Assembly: GCF_900141815.1 (NCBI RefSeq)
Contig: NZ_FQYR01000003.1
Span: 434,001 to 498,000, forward strand
DNA: 64,000 nt
Direction: 5' to 3'
From: Rubritalea squalenifaciens DSM 18772
Lineage (GTDB): Bacteria; Verrucomicrobiota; Verrucomicrobiia; Verrucomicrobiales; Akkermansiaceae
Part shown: positions 8,213-16,739 of the stretch, piece by piece
How positions within the stretch are numbered: the stretch's first letter is position 1
How the letters are laid out: each line of letters opens with the position of its first letter
Translations under genes and position numbers: made by a program
The notes under the pieces: model-generated
Told to the model about the DNA's origin: nothing
Database searches by the model: none
Seen by the model: only the letters and a program-made list of their open reading frames with translations

Positions 8213-10471
8213 TTATCGATTTTTGAGTTTATCGAGTGCTCTCAGCGCGCGGTCTTTCACTGTTTCGTTGTGACGGTCATTAGTGAAAGCCTCAAGGGTC
8301 TTGGTTGAGTATGGCGCATTTGCATTCACTAGATGAGAGATGATGCGGAGCTTGTCACTATCAGTCTGAGCGATGCTGGAAATGGTCATCCACTTGAGTT
8401 CTGCTTCACTGGGGCTGCCGTGGCTGTGATCTGCAGTCAAAAGCTCGAAAGCACTGTTGAACATTGAGCGGCGAACCTGTGGGACCTGCTCGGATTCAAT
8501 GGCTGTAATGAGTGCGTCAAATGGTTGATCGTTAGGCCAGTCAGCGTATCCAGCAGCAGCTGCGATCCTGAGACCGTCTTCATCACTCTTAAGTGAAGTT
8601 TCGATCTTTCTTCTGGCTCTTTCTGTGCCTGTAGCACCAAGGAGGCGGATGACGCTGAGTCGCTTGGATTCATCGAGAATCTGGTCAACGGTGCTCAGTA
8701 GTTGGTCGGTCAGTGTTGTTTTGTTGTAGGAATTGCTGATGACTGACTGAAGTGCTTTCTCGGCAGTCTTGGTAACCTGTGAATTCTCAGAAATACGCAG
8801 GATATTCAGGTAGCTTCTGAAATCATCGTCTTTCGGATTCTTCGCTGCCGCTTCGATGGCGACTCGGGAGCTACCCTGATCTACATGGTCAGCCGCATAA
8901 GCAAGGAGGTCTGAGATGACATCCGTGTTCTGGCGTCTGGATAGAATTTGGAATAGATTTTCACGAGTCGTGTCACTGATGGCGTCAGTCGTGGCGTAGG
9001 AGAGGATCTTCCTGTCTGGGTTGAATGAGTTGTCTACGGCCTTTGCTACTTGCAATCTGAGCAAGACTGCGTGGCGATCTTTGTTTTTAAGATCTGCAAG
9101 TGACTTCAGTAGGATATCCAGTTCTTCCTCACTTGTAGGGATGTCCTTAGCGGTTGGATCTTCAATTTGCTTCACCAGCTTGTTGAACACCTCAGTCTCA
9201 TTATTGGCTGAGAGGCGAGAGATGATCAGGATACCGAAGATGATGATTGCCGCGCCAATGACTGAGGCGAGAACAATCTTCGTGGTGTTGCTCATCTTGG
9301 AGAAGAATGAGCCCTTGGCTGCTTGTGGTGCAGCGGCAGGAGTTGTATGGCTGGCAGCTGTCGCGGTGGAAGTCACCGGGTGGCTGTGAGTCGTCGGCTT
9401 TGCTGCTGATGCAGGCTGAATAGCTGTGGCGCCAGTAAGAGGATTTCCTCCAGCAGCAGCTGGTCTCACGCTCTGGGAAGCTGTAATGCTTCTTCCTCCA
9501 GCTGGAGGAGTGATTGGCTGAGGTGCTGTGCCTGTCTCCAGACGAGTGCCTGCTGCTACGGTAGCGGCTTGCGTAGAGGTCTGTGGGATGACGAGTTGTG
9601 GGCCAGATGATGGTGCAGGGGAGGCAGCTCCTTCGTTCTTGGCAGAAGCTTCATCGGAAATGAACTTTTCAAGGGCTACTCGGGCAGATTCTGGACGGTC
9701 ATCCATATTTCTGCTGATGTGCCACATGACCCAATCACAGAGCCACTTGGGCAGGTCTGGGCGTACTTCATGTAGTGGCTGCACCGTATTCTGAAGGTGG
9801 CTAGCCATCACCTGCGGCGCAGTATCACCATTAAACGGATAAGTGCCGGCCAGTGCAAAGTAATACATGGCGCCGAGTGAGTACATGTCAGTTCGGCGGT
9901 CGAGAGGCGTTCTTTCGAACTGCTCTGGAGCCATGAAGAAAATGGATCCAAATACAGCATCACCGTGATCAATCGTCTGAAGTGACGGCTGTGCGGAGAA
10001 TTTGGCGAGACCGAAGTCAACCAGTTTCACCTGGAAGCGTCCTGAAGGAAGCCAGCAGACCATTACGTTGGATGGTTTAAGGTCACGGTGAACCAAGTCC
10101 AAGTCTTGTGCGGCAATCATAGCCTCTTGAGACTGGATGGCGACTTCTCGGAAGTCTTCATAGGTCAGGGTGCCTCGCTCGACCATTTCATCAAGCGTCT
10201 TGCCGTTGATCAATTCCATGACAACGTAAGGCCCTTCCTTATCCATACCCGCGTCATAGACGGTACAGATGTGAGGGTGTTGTACTGAGGATAGGGCAGT
10301 GGCTTCCTTTAATAGATTCTTGGTGGCGGTTTCAGCATCTTCATAGCCGCCCTCTGTGAGGACTCGCTTGATGGCGACTTCTCGTCTAAGCTGGGTGTCG
10401 TAGGCCCTGTAAACAGCGCCAACACCGCCTTGACCAATTTTTCCTCTTATTTCGTAGCGTTCGTCGGTCAT
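8213..10471 (-). CDS. Membrane-anchored Hanks-type Ser/Thr protein kinase with HEAT-like C-terminal region
   Basis: 752 residues from ATG 10471 (MTDERYEIRG); the open frame extends to a TTG at 10522 but the kinase fold starts right after the ATG. Kinase domain 1-275 is complete: glycine loop GQGGVG (13-18), K35, HRDLKPSN (128-135, catalytic D130), DFG (152-154), APE (171-173). Residues ~280-390 are a Pro/Ala/Thr-rich low-complexity linker. One transmembrane helix lies at ~399-420, so the kinase is cytoplasmic and the last ~330 residues are outside the membrane. That part consists of repeated amphipathic helices, HEAT/ARM-like in look (for example LSVIRLLGATGTERARRKIE), unlike the PASTA or WD40 sensors of many bacterial kinases. 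It probably senses something at the envelope; partner unknown. Confidence 0.85.
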   Translation of the reverse strand: MTDERYEIRGKIGQGGVGAVYRAYDTQLRREVAIKRVLTEGGYEDAETATKNLLKEATALSSVQHPHICTVYDAGMDKEGPYVVMELINGKTLDEMVERGTLTYEDFREVAIQSQEAMIAAQDLDLVHRDLKPSNVMVCWLPSGRFQVKLVDFGLAKFSAQPSLQTIDHGDAVFGSIFFMAPEQFERTPLDRRTDMYSLGAMYYFALAGTYPFNGDTAPQVMASHLQNTVQPLHEVRPDLPKWLCDWVMWHISRNMDDRPESARVALEKFISDEASAKNEGAASPAPSSGPQLVIPQTSTQAATVAAGTRLETGTAPQPITPPAGGRSITASQSVRPAAAGGNPLTGATAIQPASAAKPTTHSHPVTSTATAASHTTPAAAPQAAKGSFFSKMSNTTKIVLASVIGAAIIIFGILIISRLSANNETEVFNKLVKQIEDPTAKDIPTSEEELDILLKSLADLKNKDRHAVLLRLQVAKAVDNSFNPDRKILSYATTDAISDTTRENLFQILSRRQNTDVISDLLAYAADHVDQGSSRVAIEAAAKNPKDDDFRSYLNILRISENSQVTKTAEKALQSVISNSYNKTTLTDQLLSTVDQILDESKRLSVIRLLGATGTERARRKIETSLKSDEDGLRIAAAAGYADWPNDQPFDALITAIESEQVPQVRRSMFNSAFELLTADHSHGSPSEAELKWMTISSIAQTDSDKLRIISHLVNANAPYSTKTLEAFTNDRHNETVKDRALRALDKLKNR

Positions 10472-10712
10472 GGATTTTTTGTGGAGTGGCGACAGTCTTG
10501 AGGAAGATCCACATAGACGCAATGCAAAATTCCAACTATTTAATAATCTTAATTAAAGTAGGATTCATGGTTACTGCTCACTAGATTTCATAAGCATTCT
10601 AGGGATATGGACATCTGAAGGTTTTCTTGAAGCTTTGGATGTCTTGTCTGAATCAGTGTGACAAAAATGCCGATATGATTTGTGTGGTACTCCAAGAAGA
10701 AGGAGATTAATC

Positions 10713-10907
10713 GTGAAACGGATTAAAGAGATGGATATTTGTGAAGTTCAGTGCCCGAGTTGTTTTGAGTGGTTTTCCTTCATTATGCCACCTGAAGGGG
10801 AGAGTGAGGGGCAAAATTTAGACTATGATTGCGAGGTTTGTTGCCGCCCGATGCTGATCAGTATTGAAAATGGCACGGCACACGCGATTTCTTTAGATGA
10901 GTGCTGA
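10713..10907 (+). CDS. CPXCG-motif cysteine-rich small protein
   Basis: 64 residues from a GTG at 10713, chosen because a strong Shine-Dalgarno (aaggaga) lies 7 bases upstream; an upstream ATG at 10680 is in frame but has no ribosome site, and ATG 10734 is the next option. It carries CPSC near the N-terminus and a CEVCCRPM block ~30 residues later, matching the small CPXCG / cysteine-rich family with two metal-binding knuckles (a zinc ribbon-like fold). Function unknown in all species I know. It stands alone ahead of tRNA-Pro. Confidence 0.75.
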   Translation: MKRIKEMDICEVQCPSCFEWFSFIMPPEGESEGQNLDYDCEVCCRPMLISIENGTAHAISLDEC

Positions 10908-11046
10908 TTGGTGGATGTGATCCTTAATTCCCTGAGTGCCAAAGGTCCTTGTTTTTCTTATGAAAGATCATCTCTGGGAGGCAGGAAAAAAATGCATTTT
11001 TTTGCAAAAGAGTACTTGATTTATTCCTGTATTTCGTGGAGTCTCC

Positions 11047-11067
11047 GCCCGCCCCGCGAGAGCGGGC
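11047..11067 (+). other. GC-rich hairpin just upstream of tRNA-Pro
   Basis: gcccgc at 11047-11052 pairs with gcgggc at 11062-11067 around a 9-base loop. It ends 16 bases before the tRNA 5' end and may be part of the precursor leader. Confidence 0.4.
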
Positions 11068-11083
11068 CAAGCAAACACTCCGT

Positions 11084-11163
<80 letters not shown>

Positions 11164-11164
11164 T

Positions 11165-11191
11165 AACCGCTGTTTCGACAGCGGTTTTTTT
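11165..11191 (+). terminator. Terminator after tRNA-Pro
   Basis: Stem aaccgctgt / acagcggtt with a TTCG tetraloop, then seven T. Begins 5 bases after the tRNA CCA. Confidence 0.85.
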
Positions 11192-11242
11192 GTGTCTATA
11201 TCTCAGCTAAGGTGGTGAGTATGTGATCTACACCTCAGGCGC

Positions 11243-11806
11243 TTAGGCGATAAGCACTTGGTCTACCAATAGGTCATGACATTCCGTGGGGATGTGATCT
11301 ACCATTTGGCATGGGAGTGCTATTCCCAGTATGTGGCAACTGTCTTTGAGTTGGGATAGGAAGCGGTCGTAGTATCCTCCACCTTTGCCGAGCCTTTCTC
11401 CATTGGAAGTGAAGGCAAATGCTGGGCAGAGGACGAGATCGATAGTGTTGTTGGGCACCAGTGTTTCACCACTGGGGATTGGCTGCCTCAGGCCGTAGTA
11501 CCCTGCTTGCATCTGAGTGGGGCAGGTAACTTGGTAAAACTCCATGGAGCCTCCTTTGGTGGCGTGAGGATAGGCTATCCGGTGTTGGGGCAGAAGTTGA
11601 TGCAGCGAGGAGAGATCTGGCTCAAATGGAAGATGGGCGAAACTGGTGATCGTGTGTACTTCAGGGTGGGACTCAAGCCATTGGGCGATCTGTTTGCAGA
11701 GGGAGGTACTGCTCACTTGTAGTTGTTCTTTGCTGAGCGACTTTAACTTCAGGCGGATATCATCACGCAGTGCGTTTTTTTGTTCAGCTATGGATAATTG
11801 AGTCAC
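11243..11806 (-). CDS. 5-formyltetrahydrofolate cyclo-ligase
   Basis: Converts 5-formyl-THF to 5,10-methenyl-THF using ATP. From the GTG at 11806 the protein has 187 residues, typical of the family; a TTG at 11860 extends it by 18 residues without added homology-like features. Seen: basic N-terminal KNALRDDIRLKLKSL helix, the folate/ATP region YGLRQPIPSGE, DLVLCPAFAFT, and the signature GERLGKGGGYYDRFL near residue 140, with a final D-x-x-V strand. Often located near ssrS (6S RNA) in proteobacteria, but here it converges on the tRNA-Pro terminator and I see no 6S RNA. Confidence 0.85.
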   Translation of the reverse strand: MTQLSIAEQKNALRDDIRLKLKSLSKEQLQVSSTSLCKQIAQWLESHPEVHTITSFAHLPFEPDLSSLHQLLPQHRIAYPHATKGGSMEFYQVTCPTQMQAGYYGLRQPIPSGETLVPNNTIDLVLCPAFAFTSNGERLGKGGGYYDRFLSQLKDSCHILGIALPCQMVDHIPTECHDLLVDQVLIA

Positions 11807-11925
11807 GTGCTTCTGGTGGTTTGGATTGAGATGTTTAACGTGGACAATGCCAGCAAACAAGTTTGTAAACAGGTAGCGCGATAAACTTCACCATAGTGGT
11901 GAACGGTGGCAGGTGCAGGACCATT

Positions 11926-12243
11926 ATGGATTTTACAGAGATAGATAGGGATGACTTCCGCAGGTTGCTTAATGATATAGGGAACACGCACATGCCATTT
12001 GGGAAATTTGGTCCAGGTAACTATCCTCCCTCTGGGGTGCCTATTATGGATCTGCCGCCTGAGTACCTGATGTGGTTCAAAGAGCGTGGTTTTCCAAAGG
12101 GGCGCCTGGGGGAATTGATGGAGATGGTCTACGAAATTAAAGGTGTGGGTATGGACTCCCTCTTTGATCCGCTGAGGCAGGCGAAGGGGGGGAGGGTCAG
12201 TATTCGTAAGGCTCGGAAGAAGAGTTTCGACTTTGATGAGTAG
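11926..12243 (+). CDS. DUF3820 family protein
   Basis: 105 residues from ATG 11926; a GTG pair at 11896 is open in frame but unsupported. It contains MPFGKFG (about 23-29), GVPIMDLPPEYLMWF, RGFPKGRLGELM and YEIKGVGM, the signature series of the DUF3820 family. These small cytosolic proteins have no established function, though the fold module also occurs at the end of some nucleases and exonuclease-like proteins. The C-terminus is basic. It sits divergent from the cyclo-ligase gene and 75 bp before purC, so co-transcription with purC is possible. Confidence 0.75.
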   Translation: MDFTEIDRDDFRRLLNDIGNTHMPFGKFGPGNYPPSGVPIMDLPPEYLMWFKERGFPKGRLGELMEMVYEIKGVGMDSLFDPLRQAKGGRVSIRKARKKSFDFDE

Positions 12244-12318
12244 GTGTGAGTGCTTTTCGCGTGTATCTTTGATACGCGAGTGCTTGACCATAGCTCTCAG
12301 GCTGCATAACTAGAGGGC

Positions 12319-13032
12319 ATGGAACCACTTTATGAAGGTAAGGCTAAGCGCCTCTACGCCACTGACGATCCGAATGTGCTTAGAATGGAGTACAAGGATG
12401 AGGCTACTGCATTCAATGCTCTCAAAAAAGCAGAGTTTGCGAACAAAGGTAGGCTGAATACTGCGATCACGCTCGCAATATACCGTATGCTTGAAGCTCG
12501 TGGAGTGGAGACTCATTTGGTGGATAAAGTAGATGATATTAATCTCTTGGTGAAGAAGGTGGATATCCTGCTTGTTGAAGTGATTGTCCGCAATTTTGCG
12601 GCAGGTTCTTTCTGCAAGCGCGTGGGGGTTGAAGAGGGGACGCAATTCAAGCAGCCGATCGTGGAGTTTTCATACAAGAGCGATGAGTACGGTGATCCGC
12701 TGATCAATGAGGACTATGCGCGTGAGATGGGGCTTGCGACACCTGAGGAGTGTGCAGAGCTCAAGCGTAAAGCTCTTGTGGTAAATGAGGTGATGGTGGA
12801 TTTCTTCCAGCGTTGTGGTCTCAAGCTCGTTGATTTCAAAATTGAATTTGGTCGAACCAAGGATGATGAGGCCAAGATTGTGCTGGCTGACGAAATTAGC
12901 CCGGATACCTGCCGACTCTGGGATCTGGAGACGGGTAAGAAGCTTGATAAAGACCGTTTCCGTCAGGATCTTGGTGATGTCATGGAGGCCTATGAAGAGG
13001 TTCTCAAGCGCGTTGAAAAAGAACTCAGCTAA
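12319..13032 (+). CDS. purC: Phosphoribosylaminoimidazole-succinocarboxamide synthase (SAICAR synthetase)
   Basis: 237 residues, the short bacterial PurC length. Joins aspartate to CAIR with ATP in purine synthesis. Seen: LYEGKAKRLY (4-13) for the nucleotide, AFNALKK, the VRNFAAGSFCKR segment, IVEFSYKSDEYGDPLI, and the signature LVDFKIEFGRT followed by LADEISPDTCRLWD with the metal/substrate acidic residues. No other pur gene lies in the window. Ends at a shared bidirectional terminator. Confidence 0.95.
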   Translation: MEPLYEGKAKRLYATDDPNVLRMEYKDEATAFNALKKAEFANKGRLNTAITLAIYRMLEARGVETHLVDKVDDINLLVKKVDILLVEVIVRNFAAGSFCKRVGVEEGTQFKQPIVEFSYKSDEYGDPLINEDYAREMGLATPEECAELKRKALVVNEVMVDFFQRCGLKLVDFKIEFGRTKDDEAKIVLADEISPDTCRLWDLETGKKLDKDRFRQDLGDVMEAYEEVLKRVEKELS

Positions 13033-13062
13033 GAACCGCTCCAGGTAATATTCTCATTCAAT

Positions 13063-13097
13063 AAAAAGGCCCACTTCTCAAAGAGTGGGCCTTTTTA
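13063..13097. terminator. Bidirectional terminator between purC and amidase gene
   Basis: aaaaaggcccact / agtgggccttttt with an 8-base loop gives an A-run before and T-run after, so it works for both converging genes. Confidence 0.85.
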
Positions 13098-13120
13098 TTT
13101 AGGGTGTAATATGAAAGTGT

Positions 13121-14116
13121 TCAGTATGCTCTACTTTGGATTGCGGAGCGGTATCTGATGATACCTTCAGCGATGGAATAGGCGATCGTCTTTTGATAAT
13201 TTTTGGTGTGGATGATTCTGGCCTCTGTTGGGTGGCTCATGAAGCCGCCCTCGACGAGAATGGCAGGATGCTTGATGCTAGTGAGAACGCTGTAGCGTGC
13301 TCGCTTTATACCGCGGTCAGGGATATTGTTAGTCTTGGTACGCTGCAGAGCCACGCCGTGTACTGCGGTTGCGAGAGCGATGTTGGCCGAATCCTGATGG
13401 TTGCCTTCGCGAACTCGGTAGTCTGAGCTTTTGACGCTACGGCCATAGTGGGCAACTCCCACGGGGGAGAGAGTGAAGGTCTCAATCCCACGGGCCCTGG
13501 AGCCTCCGCCGGCGTTGAAGTGGATGGAGATGAAGATGGCGTTGTCGTAGCGGTTGGCTAATTCCACGCGTTGACCCAATGTAAGATAGGTGTCTGAGTC
13601 GCGCGTCATGATGACATTGTAGCCTTGTTGTTTCAGAAGGTCGCGAACCATGCGGGCGACGCTGAGATTGTAGCCAGCTTCAGTGCCGTACTGATTAACA
13701 GCTCCAGCGTCTTTGCCTCCATGACCTGGGTCAATGATGACGGTGCGGAAGTTGCCGGCGCTACGGATATAGCTGGGGCGAAGAACGGGGTCGATCAGTT
13801 TGGAGAGGTCAGTTCGGGAAACGAGGTATTTGCCTGAAATCTCAAGGACTGGGTAGCTAAGGACGAACTTCACACTATTCATGAAGCATTCCTGGCTGCC
13901 AGCGGTCATCTTTACTTCGATTCCTTGATTCGATAGCGAGATGGTTTTTCCTGAACGTTGAAATTTAGTAAATCGGTAGAACTCCTTGATGCTCTTTGCT
14001 GTGACATACTGCTGTCCTCCATGTTGCACTGTTTCCCAGCCGTATAAGGCGTTCAGGGTCAATAGTTGCAATATGATTAATATGCGAACGGAAGATAGTC
14101 GTGGTATACTAAGCAT
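13121..14116 (-). CDS. N-acetylmuramoyl-L-alanine amidase (Amidase_3), secreted
   Basis: 331 residues with a signal peptide (hydrophobic stretch about 10-25). Residues ~28-115 form a small beta domain resembling the copper-amine-oxidase N-terminal-like / AMIN-type substrate-targeting modules. Residues ~122-325 are a zinc amidase: IIDPGHGGKDAGA with H132, E147, SIHFNA with H199, and VEGGF with catalytic E289. It cuts the bond between MurNAc and the stem peptide, for daughter-cell separation or wall turnover. Transcribed alone and leftward. Together with the L,D-transpeptidase further on it shows a conventional peptidoglycan wall. Confidence 0.87.
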   Translation of the reverse strand: MLSIPRLSSVRILIILQLLTLNALYGWETVQHGGQQYVTAKSIKEFYRFTKFQRSGKTISLSNQGIEVKMTAGSQECFMNSVKFVLSYPVLEISGKYLVSRTDLSKLIDPVLRPSYIRSAGNFRTVIIDPGHGGKDAGAVNQYGTEAGYNLSVARMVRDLLKQQGYNVIMTRDSDTYLTLGQRVELANRYDNAIFISIHFNAGGGSRARGIETFTLSPVGVAHYGRSVKSSDYRVREGNHQDSANIALATAVHGVALQRTKTNNIPDRGIKRARYSVLTSIKHPAILVEGGFMSHPTEARIIHTKNYQKTIAYSIAEGIIRYRSAIQSRAY

Positions 14117-14320
14117 AAATGGATTATCCGTACGAGTTAAGTATCCTAGGTGTAATGGGACGCTATCGATTATCGTCTCTTATGGCAAACTTTAATTCCT
14201 CCAGATGTGTGAAACTTTTGCAGTTCTAAGATGCAAACGTTAAATGAGTTGCTGTTTTTTTAACAGTTCGCAGACAGGCTTTATCATTAAGTGGACTAGA
14301 CGCATGGGTAGGAAGGCTTT

Positions 14321-15181
14321 ATGGATCTCACTATGATTCAAGTTGAACCAATCGGAGATTATCGTGCGCAGTGGGGAGAAGGAGCAATCTGGTGGAAGAA
14401 TGCTTTGTTGTACGTAGATATTGAAAAGCACAAGGTCATCAAATTTGATCCAGTAAGTGGTGAGGAAAAATTTTGGGATGTAGGTGAGCGTGTAGGGACT
14501 GTAGTTCCGCGCGAGTCTGGTGGAATGGTGATCGCAGGTGATAACGGCTTCTATTTTCTCTCCGAAGATGGGGAGTTGACTTCAATCAGCGACCCAGAGC
14601 CTGACAAGGCTGATAACCGTTTCAATGATGGTAAGTGCTCACCAGATGGTCATTTCTTTGCTGGTACCATCAGTCTGGTGAAGAAGACTGGGGATGCGAA
14701 ACTCTACCGTCTAAGTAAGAATGGGGAAGTGACTGAGGCTTTTGGTCCAGTGACGAACTCAAATGGTCTAGCATGGTCTAAAGATGGCAAGACGATGTTT
14801 TATATAGATACGCCCCGCCGCGAAATTTTTGGTTTTGACTATGCTGAAGGTTCTCTCAGCAACATGGTTAAAGTGGCTGACACAGGCCACATCGATGCTT
14901 CTCCTGATGGGATGGCCATAGATGAGAATGATAATTTATGGGTTGCCTTCTGCCATGGTGCCTGTGTGGTCTGCTTTGATAGCAAAACTGGTGAGGAGAT
15001 TCAGCGAGTAGAGGTTCCGTGCCTTGAAACGACTTCCTGTGCTTTTGGGGGGGGGAATTTAGACGAGCTTTATGTGACTACCGGAATCCACAAAAGCGAA
15101 GTAGAGGAGCATGCTGGGCGCTTGTTTAAAGTAACTGGTCTTGGCGTCAAAGGCGCAAACTCCTTTGCCTTTGGAGGCTAG
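14321..15181 (+). CDS. SMP-30/gluconolactonase family lactonase
   Basis: 286-residue six-bladed beta-propeller of the SMP-30/gluconolactonase/LRE family. The predicted metal ligands are present: E20 (WGEGAIW), N148 (SNGLAW) and D196 (SPDGMA), with N102 in RFNDGKCSPDG as substrate-side residue. No signal peptide, so cytosolic; it probably opens a sugar lactone in aldose oxidation. ATG 14333 (MIQVEPIGDY) is an alternative start. The stop overlaps the convergent flavoprotein gene by 4 bp: the CTAG serves as stop on both strands. Confidence 0.82.
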   Translation: MDLTMIQVEPIGDYRAQWGEGAIWWKNALLYVDIEKHKVIKFDPVSGEEKFWDVGERVGTVVPRESGGMVIAGDNGFYFLSEDGELTSISDPEPDKADNRFNDGKCSPDGHFFAGTISLVKKTGDAKLYRLSKNGEVTEAFGPVTNSNGLAWSKDGKTMFYIDTPRREIFGFDYAEGSLSNMVKVADTGHIDASPDGMAIDENDNLWVAFCHGACVVCFDSKTGEEIQRVEVPCLETTSCAFGGGNLDELYVTTGIHKSEVEEHAGRLFKVTGLGVKGANSFAFGG

Positions 15182-16407
15182 GCATTTTCAGCGATGGCGA
15201 GGCCGGCATGCCGGCCCGTCGTCCAGGCATTCTGGAAATTGAAGCCTCCTGTGATGCCATCTACATCCATGACTTCGCCGGCAAAGTAGAGGCCTGGGCA
15301 GAGTTTGCTCTCCATGGTCTTGAGCTTGATGTCTTTGAGCAAAACACCACCAGCGGTCACAAACTCGTCTTTGTTGAGGGATTTGCCATCCACGTTAAAT
15401 CTGCTCTCAGTGAGTAGAGTCAGCAGGTTGCGGGCATGTTGTTTAGAGAGTTGAGACCAGGTTTGGGTTTCAGGGATTTCAGCCACTTCTAAAAAGCGGT
15501 TCCACAGGCGTTTGGACAGTGCTTCGAAAGGGCTTCGCGTGGTCAGTTGGCGTTTACCCCATGTAGTTCTGAGCTGTTGGATTTCCGAGTTTACATCCAC
15601 GTCAGGCAGCCAGTTGACTCTCAGGGTGAATTGGTAATTCATATCGGCTAGAGTTCTAGCACCCCATGCGGAAAGCCTCAGAATGCCCGGGCCACTGACT
15701 CCCCAGTGGGTGATCAGTAGAGGGCCGCTGGATGTGAGCTTGGTTGTCTCGATCTGTACCTTTGTTTGGCTGACCGAGATGCCTTGCAAATCACGAAGTA
15801 AGGGGTGGGTGATTTTAAAGGTAAATAGTGAGGGGACCGGTGGGGCTAGTGTATGCCCCAGTGACTCGGCTAGCTTGGCGCCTGCTGCCAGACGTGTGCC
15901 TCCAGTAGCGAGTAGAATGCTGCGGCTCATTAGAGTTTCACCTTTGTCCGTGAGCAGGGTAAAGTGTGAGCTCCCAAGATGATCTTCTATGCGTTCGATG
16001 GAGTTTACGCCGTGGGATGTCTGAATTTGGACTCCGGCTTTTTTGGCTGACGATATCAGGCAGTCGATGACGGTTTGCGAATTATCGGTGATAGGAAACA
16101 TCCGGCCATCAGCTTCGGTCTTGAGTTCGACGCCTCTGGATTGGAACCAGTTCACTGTGTCCTGTGCCCCCCATCGGCTGAGTGGTCCAATGAGGGATTT
16201 TTCACCCCGAGGGTAGTACTTGGCGAGTTCTCGCGCTTCGAAGCAATGGTGGGTGACATTGCAGCGTCCGCCACCAGATATTTTGACTTTGCCTAACAGG
16301 TTTGCTGTTTTTTCCAGAATGAGAACCTTGTTAGCACCGTGTTCTGCGGCTGTAATAGCTCCGAAAAAGCCGGCGGCACCTCCGCCTATGACGATGAGAT
16401 CGTACAT
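15178..16407 (-). CDS. BaiN/HI0933-family NAD(P)/FAD-dependent oxidoreductase
   Basis: 409-residue flavoprotein. FAD-binding GGGAAGFFGA at 8-17 and an EK-type ribose end at ~31-32, then GKVKISGGGRCNVTH, a signature of the HI0933/YhiN/BaiN group; ATGG in the middle and a C-terminal AGEVMDVDGITGGFNFQNAW block closing the FAD site. The family is widespread but its physiological substrate is mostly unknown (BaiN in Clostridium reduces bile-acid intermediates). Co-directional with the small gene 7 bp upstream and likely co-transcribed. Confidence 0.85.
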   Translation of the reverse strand: MYDLIVIGGGAAGFFGAITAAEHGANKVLILEKTANLLGKVKISGGGRCNVTHHCFEARELAKYYPRGEKSLIGPLSRWGAQDTVNWFQSRGVELKTEADGRMFPITDNSQTVIDCLISSAKKAGVQIQTSHGVNSIERIEDHLGSSHFTLLTDKGETLMSRSILLATGGTRLAAGAKLAESLGHTLAPPVPSLFTFKITHPLLRDLQGISVSQTKVQIETTKLTSSGPLLITHWGVSGPGILRLSAWGARTLADMNYQFTLRVNWLPDVDVNSEIQQLRTTWGKRQLTTRSPFEALSKRLWNRFLEVAEIPETQTWSQLSKQHARNLLTLLTESRFNVDGKSLNKDEFVTAGGVLLKDIKLKTMESKLCPGLYFAGEVMDVDGITGGFNFQNAWTTGRHAGLAIAENA

Positions 16408-16413
16408 GTAATC

Positions 16414-16707
16414 TTATAGTGGGTAGGGGCCGTCTTCATCTTCTCCATACCATCCGAGTGCTCGGAAAGCGTTGATGCATTTGATAAGAACCTCGTCTTC
16501 TCCTGAGGCTTCCTCGATGGTGGCTCTGGTTGTGAGGCCGTTCATAGACTCGATGGAAATGACGGTATCTTTGCCTTCTAGGTTGATCCAGTCGCCCCAT
16601 GATTGTTTGTCGTGCTTGGCTGGAAGCTTCTGTTTTTTGAGAGCGGCGACCACCTCGCGAATCGTCGCAGGTGGCTCGGAGTCTGGCAAATGTACGTGTG
16701 TTTCCAT
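16414..16707 (-). CDS. Hypothetical acidic protein, 97 residues
   Basis: Not a family I recognise. No signal peptide or membrane helix. Acidic overall, with an N-terminal METHVHLPDSEPPATI, a short basic helix (AALKKQKLP), then a beta-rich middle and a C-terminal RALGWYGEDEDGPYPL tail. Sits in a leftward run: 32 bp after the ABC-F gene and 6 bp before the BaiN-like flavoprotein gene, which supports it being translated. Codon use looks like its neighbours. Confidence 0.6.
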   Translation of the reverse strand: METHVHLPDSEPPATIREVVAALKKQKLPAKHDKQSWGDWINLEGKDTVISIESMNGLTTRATIEEASGEDEVLIKCINAFRALGWYGEDEDGPYPL

Positions 16708-16739
16708 GATGAGGCTGTAGGTGAAGGGTTTTCTCTCCC

